NCBI RefSeq assembly: GCF_024256385.1 | Contig: NZ_JAMLFW010000002.1 | Coordinates: forward strand, 62,001 to 126,000 | Direction of reading: 5' to 3' | From: Anatilimnocola floriformis | GTDB taxonomy: Bacteria > Planctomycetota > Planctomycetia > Pirellulales > Pirellulaceae | Length of the DNA stretch: 64,000 nucleotides | In this document: in pieces, positions 39,801-48,800 of the stretch | Layout of the letters: each line of letters starts with the position of its first letter | Position numbering within the stretch: position 1 is the stretch's first letter | Position numbers and translations under genes: made by a program | The notes under the pieces: model-generated | Told to the model about the DNA's origin: nothing | Seen by the model: only the letters and a program-made list of their open reading frames with translations | Databases searched by the model: none

Positions 39801-42800
39801 CTGTTGGCCGTGATCGCGAAGCTCGTCGTCTGCGACGATTCGTCGCTCGGGCCAGGGCTGATGCTCGTCGCCCAAGTCAGCGACTGCGGGCCGGCGTCTT
39901 CGTTGATCGTGAGATTCTGGCCGCGTGTGAACGTCGGCGCGTCGTTGACCGGGGTCACCGTGATGGTGAAGGTCTGCGAAGCGCTCGTCGTGGTGCCGCC
40001 GCCGCCGTTGTCGACGATGTTAACGGTGATCGTCGCGGTGCCGCTGGCGTTGGCAGCCGGAGTGTATTGCAGCGTGCCATTCGACGAGACCGTCGGCGGC
40101 GACGAGAACAAGCCACTGTTGGAGTTGGTGAGGACGTTGAACGTCAGCGTTTGCGAGGCTTCGTCCGGAGGGCCAGCCGAAATGTTGGTAGCCCAGCCTG
40201 GAACCGTTTGCGGGCCGGCGTCTTCAGCAACCGTTTGATTCGGGCCGACGGTGAACGACGGTATGTCGTTGAGGGCAGAGACGGTGATCGTGAACGAATA
40301 TACGCTGCTCAGTCCGCCGGCGCTATCCTGCAGTTGCACGCTGATCGTCGCCGCGCCGTTGGCATTGGCAGCCGGAGTGAAGGTCAACGTGCCGTTGGGA
40401 CTGATGCTCGGGCCGGCCGAGAAGAGCCCAGGATTAGAATTGGCAGTGACGTTGAAGTTCAGCGTCTGGCTTGCTTCGTCGCTGGGACCTGCCGAAATTT
40501 GCGATGCCCAGCTGGCGAACGTGGCCGGGCCGGAATCTTCTGGCACTAGCGTGTTCGTCCCACCGATGAACGTCGGCGGATCGTTCACCGCGTTGACGGT
40601 GATGGTAAAGGTCTGCGGCGTGCTATTGGCGAGCCCGCTGTCGGTGGCGATGACGGTGATCGTCGCCGTTCCGACCGCGTTCGCAAAGGGCGTGTATTGC
40701 AGCGTGCCAGTCGACGAAATCGTCGGCTGCGACGAGAACAGCGCCGTGTTCGAGTTGGCAGTGACGCGATAGGTCAGCGTCTGGCCGGCTTCATCGGGTC
40801 CGCCGCCAGGACTGCTAGTGGCGACGAAGCCCGTCACCACCTGCGGGCCGGCGTCTTCGTTGACGGTTTGATTGCCGGCCAGCGTGAAGGTCGGAGCATC
40901 GTTCACCGGATTCACGTTGATCGTGAACGACTGCGTAGTGGTAGTGTTGGCGCCGCCACCATCGTCGCTGAGCGAAACCGTGATCACCGCGCTGCCATTG
41001 GCATTCAGCGCGGGCGTGTAAGTCAGCACGCCGGTCGGCAAGATGCTGAGGGCCGAGAACAAACCGGGATTCGAATTAGTGACAATGTTGAACGTCAGCA
41101 CTTGCGAGGCTTCATCCGCTCCGCCGCCGCGCGAAACGCTCGTGGCCCACGGATTCACCGTTTGCGGGCCGGCATCTTCGTTCACCGTCTGGTTCGAACC
41201 GATGACGAAGCTCGGCGTGTCGTTGACCGCGGCGACATTCACCGTGAGGGTGGTCGACGTGCTGGCGTCGTCGGCGTTCCCCGAGATGCCATCGAAACCG
41301 GCATCGGTTACGAGCACGGTGATCGTGGCAGCGCCATTGGCATTGGCAACCGGAGTGAAGGTGAACGAACCGGTGGTGTTATTCGGAATGTAGTTCCGCA
41401 CAATCGGACCGGTCAGGCCTGGATTGTTGCTGGTGATCGTTACGGTGATGGTCTGGTTTTCCGTACCCGATGTCACACCGCTGAAACTGATCGTCTGCAG
41501 CCCCGCATCTTCCTGAATGTTGAGCGGGTTCGGCGTGAGCGGATTGATCGTCGGCGGCGAATTCACCGGCGCGGCGCTCACCGTGATGGTGAACGTCTGC
41601 GTGGCGCTCGTATCGCTACCACCATTGGCCGTGCCGCCATTATCCGAGAGACGAACCGTGATGGTCGCGGTGCCTGAGGTGTTCGCGGCGGGTGTGTACT
41701 GCAGCGTGCCGGCCGCCGAAATGGTCGGCTGAACGCTGAACAGGGCCGTGTTCGAGTTGTCCGTCACAGTGAAGGTCAACGCCTGGCCGACTTCGTTCGA
41801 CGCACCGGTGGTGATGTTCGTGGCCCAGTTCGCGACGGTCTGTGCCGGCGAGTTGTAAGCCACCGTCTGATTCGGGCCGACCGTGAAGGTTGGCGCGTCG
41901 TTGACCGCGGTCACCGTGATGGTGAAGGTCTGCGAGCTGGTTGCGCCACCGCTGTCGGTCGCGGTCACCGTGACCGTCGCCGTACCGTTCGCGTTCAAGG
42001 CCGGAGTGTAGTTCAACACGCCGCCGGTGATCGACGGTTGGACCGAGAAGAGCGGATTGTTGTTGTTCGTCAGGCCGAACGAAACCGTCTGAGCCGCTTC
42101 ATCCGAGCCGCCACCGGGGCTGACCGCCGTCACAAAGCTACTTACTGCTTGCGCACCGGCGTCTTCATTGACCGTTTGATTGCCGGCGAGCGTAAAGGTC
42201 GGCGCGTCGTTGACCGCGCTGACGGTGATGGTAAAGGTTTGCGAGCTCGTCGCGCCGCCGCTATCGGTGGCGGTCACCGTGACCATCGCCACGCCGTTCG
42301 CATTCGCGGCTGGCGTGTAGTTCAGCACGTTGCCGGTGATCGTCGGCTGCGACGAGAAGAGGGAGTTGTTGTTGTTCGTCAGGCTGAACGAAACCGTCTG
42401 AGCCGATTCATCCGAACCGCCGCCGGGGCTGACCGCCGTCACAAAGCTGCCCACGGTCTGCGGACCGGCATCTTCCAGAACGGCTTGATTGCTCCCCATC
42501 GTGAAGGTCGGCGCGTCGTTGACGGCAGTGACCGTGATGGTGAAGGTCTGCGTGCTCGTCGCGCCACCGCTGTCGGTCGCAGTCACCGTGACCGTCGCCA
42601 CGCCGTTGGCATTCACGGCCGGCGTGTAGGTCAACGCGCCGCTGACAATCTGCGGCTGCGACGAGAACAGTAAGTTGTTGTTGTTCGTCAGGCTGAACGA
42701 AACCGTCTGAGCCGATTCGTCCGAACCGCCGCCGGGGCTCACCGCCGTGATGAAGCTGCTCACCGATTGAGCGCCAGCATCTTCCAGCACCGTTTGATTG

Positions 42801-45800
42801 CCACCCAGCGTAAAGGTCGGCGCGTCGTTGACGGCAGTGACCGTGATGGTGAAGGTCTGCGTGCTGGTGGCGCCCAAACTGTCGGTCGCGGTGACAGTGA
42901 CTATCGCCACACCGTTGGCATTCAAGGCAGGCGTGTAACTCAGCGAGTTGCCAGTGATCTGCGGTTGCGACGAGAACAGGCTGTTGTTGTTATTCGTCAG
43001 GCCGAACGAAACCGTCTGGGCCGATTCATCGGCGCCGCCACCTGGGCCAACCGCGGTGACAAAGTTACTCACCGTCTGCGCGGCGGCATCTTCCAGCACC
43101 GTCTGATTGCCGGCCAGCGTGAAGACTGGCGGATCGTTGACCGCCGTCACATTGATGGTGAAGGTCTGCGGCGCGCTCGTGTTGGCCCCGCTGCCGCTAT
43201 CCGTCAACGTCACCGTGACCGTCGCGGTGCCCACGGCATTTAGAGCTGTCTGATAGGTCAGCACACCCGTCGGCGAAATCGCTGGCAGTTGCGAGAACAG
43301 GCTGTTGTTGTTCGTCGAAACATTGAAGGTCAACGTTTGGCCGGCTTCATCGCTGCCACCACCACGCGAAATCGACGTGGCGAAAGTATTGACTGTCTGC
43401 AGACCGGCGTCTTCGGCCACCGTTTGATTGCCGCCGACCACAAAGCTCGGCGTGTCGTTCACGGCGGCTACGTTGACGGTGAAGCTCACCGATGTGCTGG
43501 CGTCGTCGCTGTTACCAGCGATGCCGTCGACACCCGCGTCGGTCACCGTCACAGTGATCGAAGCCGTGCCATTCGCATCGGCAACCGGCGTGAACGAGAT
43601 CGAGCCGGTCGGATTGTTCGGCGTGTAAGCGACCGTGATTGGTCCCGTCAGTGCCGCGTTGTTGCTACTGGCCGTGACCGTCAGATTCTGCGTTTCCGCG
43701 CCACCGGCGGTGATGCCGCTCAGGCTCACGGTCTGCAGCCCGGCATCTTCGTTGATGTTGAGTGTCGGCGGCGTATTGATCGTCGGTGCGGCATTGGCCG
43801 GCGGATTGCCGACGGTAATCGTAAAGGTCCGCGGCGAGCTGGTATCGACACCGCCGTTGGCCGTGCCGCCATCATCGTGCAACAACACGGTAACGGTCGC
43901 CGTACCGGACATATTCGCGGTCGGCCGGTATGTGAGCGTGCCATCGGCATCGACCGTCGGCTGAATCTGGAACAGCGCGTTGTTGTTGTTCGACACCTGG
44001 AAGTTCAAGGCCTGAACCGGATCGAGCGGACCAGGCGACATCGCGCTGGCAAACCCGCTCACATTCATTGTCGGCGCGTTGAACGCAGCCGTCTGATTGC
44101 CCGAGATATTGAACGTCGGCGCATCGTTGACCTGCGTCACGGTGATCGTCACGGTGATCGGCGGATTGCTGGTGTTCACATTCGCGCCGCCGGTCGGACC
44201 ATCGTCGACCACTTGCAGCTGGAACGTCGCCGTGCCGTAAACATTCGGCGCGACCGTGTAGCTCAGCGTGCCATTCGCAGCGACGGTGGGGCCGCTCGAG
44301 AAAAAGCTCGGCGTGACATTGGTGACCAGGTAGCTCTGCACTTGCTGGCCCGCTTCGTTCGGACCAGGTGAGAAGCCGCTGGCAAAACCGCTGACCGACT
44401 GCGCGCCGGCATCTTCGAGAATCGTCGGGTTCGCGCCCGCGACGAATGACGGAGCGTCGTTGATGCCGGTCACATTGATCGTGAACGTCTGCGTGCCGCT
44501 GGTCGCGGCTGGGCTGCCATTGTCGGTGACACTGACCGTGATGGTCGCCGAGCCGAAGGCATTCGGCGCGGGAGTGTAGGTCAACACGCCGGTCGGCGAA
44601 ATCGACGGCTGACCACCAGCCGTGAAGAGCGCCGAGTTCGTATTGCCGCTCAGGTTGTAAGTAAACGTCTGGCCATTTTCATCCGTGCCACCACCAGCAT
44701 TGGCCGTGGCGAAACCAGTCACGGTCTGTGCACCGGAATCCTCGTTTACTGTCTGCGTGCCGAGAAGCGTGAACGTCGGCGCGTCGTTGACGGCGGTCAC
44801 GTTGATCGTGAACGTCTGCGTACCGCTCGTTGCAGCCGGGCTGCCGCTATCCGTCACGCTAACCGTGATCGTCGCCGAACCATTCGCATTCGGGGCTGGT
44901 GTGTAAGTCAGCACGCCGGTCGGCGAGATCGTCGGTTGACCGCCGGCGGTGAACAGAGCTGAGTTCGTATTGCCGCTGAGGTTATAGGTAAACGTCTGGC
45001 CGTTCTCATCGCTGCCGCCACCAGCATTGGCCGTGGCGAAGCCAGTCACCGATTGAGCACCGGCGTCTTCCAACACCGTTTGCGTGCCGAGGAGCGTGAA
45101 CGACGGCGCGTCGTTGACGGCAGTCACGTTGATCGTGAACGTCTGCGTGCCGCTCGTTGCAGCCGGGCTGCCGCTATCCGTCACACTCACCGTGATCGTC
45201 GCCGAACCATTCGCATTCGGCGCTGGTGTGTAAGTCAGCACGCCGGTCGGCGAAATGGTGGGTTGGCCACCAGCGGTGAACAGAGCCGAGTTGGTATTGC
45301 CGCTGAGGTTGTACGTAAACGTCTGGCCGTTTTCATCCGTACCGCCGCCGGCATTGGCCGTGGCAAAACCAGTCACTGATTGCGCACCGGCGTCTTCGAG
45401 CACGGTTTGCGTGCCGAGGAGTGTAAATGTCGGCGCGTCATTGACGGCAGTCACATTGATCGTGAACGTCTGCGTGCCGCTCGTCGCAGCCGGGCTGCCG
45501 CTGTCAGTCACGCTCACCGTGATCGTCGCGGAACCATTCGCATTCGGCGCTGGCGTATAAGTCAGCACGCCGGTCGGCGAAATGGTGGGTTGGCCACCAG
45601 CGGTGAACAGAGCCGAGTTGGTATTGCCGCTGAGGTTGTAGGTAAACGTCTGGCCGTTTTCATCACTGCCGCCACCTGCATTGGCCGTGGCGAAACCAGT
45701 TACCGATTGAGCACCGGCGTCTTCGAGCACGGTTTGCGTGCCGAGGAGTGTGAATGTCGGCGTGTCGTTGACGGCGGTCACGTTGATCGTGAACGTCTGC

Positions 45801-48800
45801 GTGCCGCTCGTTGCAGCCGGGCTGCCGCTATCGGTGACGCTCACCGTGATCGTCGCAGAACCATTCGCATTCGGGGCTGGCGTATAAGTCAACACGCCGG
45901 TCGGCGAAATGGTGGGTTGGCCACTGGCCGTGAACAACGCCGAGTTCGTATTGCCGCTGAGGTTATAGGTAAACGTCTGGCCGTTTTCATCCGTGCCGCC
46001 ACCGGCATTCGCCGTGGCAAAACCAGTCACTGATTGCGCACCGGCATCTTCCAGCACGGTTTGCGTGCCGAGCAGTGTGAACGACGGCGTGTCGTTGACC
46101 GCAGTCACGTTGATGGTGAAGGTCTGCGTGCCGCTGGTTGCAGCCGGGCTGCCGCTATCCGTCACGCTCACCGTGATCGTCGCGGAACCATTCGCATTCG
46201 GGGCTGGCGTATAAGTCAACACGCCGGTCGGCGAAATCGTCGGTTGACCACCGGCCGTGAAGAGCGCCGAGTTCGTATTGCCGCTGAGGTTGTAGGTAAA
46301 CGTCTGGCCGTTTTCATCCGTGCCACCACCGGCATTGGCCGTGGCGAAACCAGTCACCGTCTGCGCACCGGCGTCTTCGAGCACGGTTTGCGTGCCAAGC
46401 AGCGTGAACGACGGCGTGTCGTTGACCGCAGTCAACGTGACGTTGAAGCTGTCGGTATCGGTACCACCCACACCATCGTTCGACTGCACCGTGATGGTGG
46501 TCAAGCCGATGCTGCTGTTGCGATTGAGCGCGGGGGTGAGCACCAGCGTTTGCAGCGCTTGATTGATCTGCGCCTGTGAGCCGAAGAACGTAACCGTCGA
46601 CGTACCGCTATTGCTCGGCGTGATACCGCTACCGTTGCCTGTAGCAGCGAGCGTGCCGAAGTTGACCGACACTGTAACGGTGATATTCGTCGCGCCCGCA
46701 TCGGGATCGCTGACCTGAATCAGGTTCGCGCCGCTCAGATTCAGCGGCGTGTCTTCGGTGCCGGTGGGCGAAACGGCCGGCACGCTGTTGACCGGATTTT
46801 GATTCGCCGCGGCCGTGATCGTGATGTTGAACGTCACCGGCGTCGAGGTATCGACACCACCATTAGCCGTGCCGCCGCTATCCTTCATGGTGAAAGTCAC
46901 CGCCACGGTGCCGCTCTGCCCCGTGGCCGGCGTGAACGACAGATTGCCGTTGGCGTCGATCACTGGCTGCGAGCTGAAGACCGCCGAGTCGGCGCTGGTC
47001 CGGGTGAACGTGACGGTTTGCGCCGATTCGTTCGTCGCGCCCTTGTTGATCGTGGCAAAGCCATTGATCGTGGTCGCCCCGGCCGTGTTCGGCGTCGATG
47101 GCACGGTTCCCACCGTGAAGCTCGGCTGATCGTTGACCGGCGTCAGCGTGATGCTGATCGTATCGGTATCGATGCCACCAGCGCCATCGTTCGAAGTGAC
47201 CGTGATCGTCGTTAGGCCGTCGCCGCTGTTACGATCGGTGGTCGGCGTGAAGACCAGCGTTGCCAGCGCGAGATTGATCTGCGTCGGCGCACCGGTAAAG
47301 GTAATCGTCGCCGAGCCGCTGCCACCGGGCGTGACCGTGCCAGTGCCGTTATTGGCAGTGAGGATGCCCATGCCGACCGCTGAAACGGTCGTTGTGATCG
47401 ACGCCGAATCGGAGTCGGCTACCGAGATTACATTGCCGCCGTTGAAGCTGACCGGCACATCTTCATTCGAAGTGATCGGTCCCGGCACGGTATTCACTGG
47501 GTTCGCATTCCCTGCCGGCGCAGTGAGCGTAATGGTGAACGACACAGGATCCGAGACATCGACCCCGCCGTTATCCGTTCCGCCACTGTCCTTCATCGTG
47601 AATGTGACGGTCGCAGTGCCAGTCTGGCCAGCCAAGGGAGTGTATTGCAGCACACCCGCCGCCGAGATCGTCGGCTGCACGCTGAAGAGGCTCGAGTTGG
47701 CGCTAGTCCGAGTGAACGACACAACCGTCTGCGCCGCTTCACTGCTGGGGCTCGTCGGCCCGAACACCGTGCTGTTCACAAAGCTGTTGACCGTCTGTGC
47801 CCCGGCGTTATTGACTACCGATTGGTTGCCGACAACCGTGAAGCTCGGCTTGTCGTTAACTGGCGCAAGATCGATTTGGAAAGTGTCGGTTGTGGTTGCG
47901 ATCGTGTCATTCGACTGGATCGTGACAGTGATCAAACCATTGCGATTGGCAGCAGGTGCGAACTCGAGCGTGGACAAGACCAAGTTGACTTGATCTTCCT
48001 GACCCGAAATGGTGACCGTGGCATCGTTGTTCGACAGCGTGACTACCGCAGTCGTCAGCGCAGATCCCTCGACAAATTTGCCGATCAGCGAACTAGCTAC
48101 CGAGAGTGTCGTAGTTACATAATTGTTGCCCGAGCTCGTATCGTTCACCGCGGGCGAAATGCCATCACTCAGCACAACGTTCGTATCTTCAACGCCCGCA
48201 ATCGGCCCTGAAGGCAGCACGTGAGTCGGCGCGACATTCGAACCTGCCGTTACCGTCACCACACCGTCGGTCAACGTATCATTCGTCGCGTTGGTCGGTT
48301 CTGGTCCGAGGGCGATGTTGCCTTCGTTGATTTGCGTGGTCCGCAGCGAACCATTGACGGTCGCCGACTTGACCATGTTGATCGGCGTCGTTCCGACTGG
48401 AGCAGTGGCCTTGATGATGGCGTTGATGTAGCCGATTTCCGCGTTGAAACCCGTCGCTACCGCCGCCTGACGTCCGAACGTGATGCTCAGCTTGCCGAGA
48501 TCGTCGGCGTTCCCCAGCGGCGTGTACAACGAGGGGCCGTTGGCGGAAACAGGTCCTGGAGCAGGTCCCGGCGGAGATGTCGGCAGGAGTTGCAAGTAGT
48601 TCGTGTCGTAGAGGACGACAATGTCGATGCCCTGAATATTCGCCACGCCGTTCGCCGTCAGCCGGATGGGAATCTGCACGAGATCGCCGGCCTTGCCCGA
48701 GATCGTCATCGGGACGCCGGTCGCAGTCTTACCGATCGACAAGACGGGCGCTGCATTGACGGTCACTGTAAAATTGTCGTCAGTAAACAAGCCGCCTTCT

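Noticed and set aside
44468-46429. Repeats considered as a CRISPR array
   Set aside because: The period is 327 bp, the repeats are wholly coding and in frame, and there are no short spacers or cas genes.
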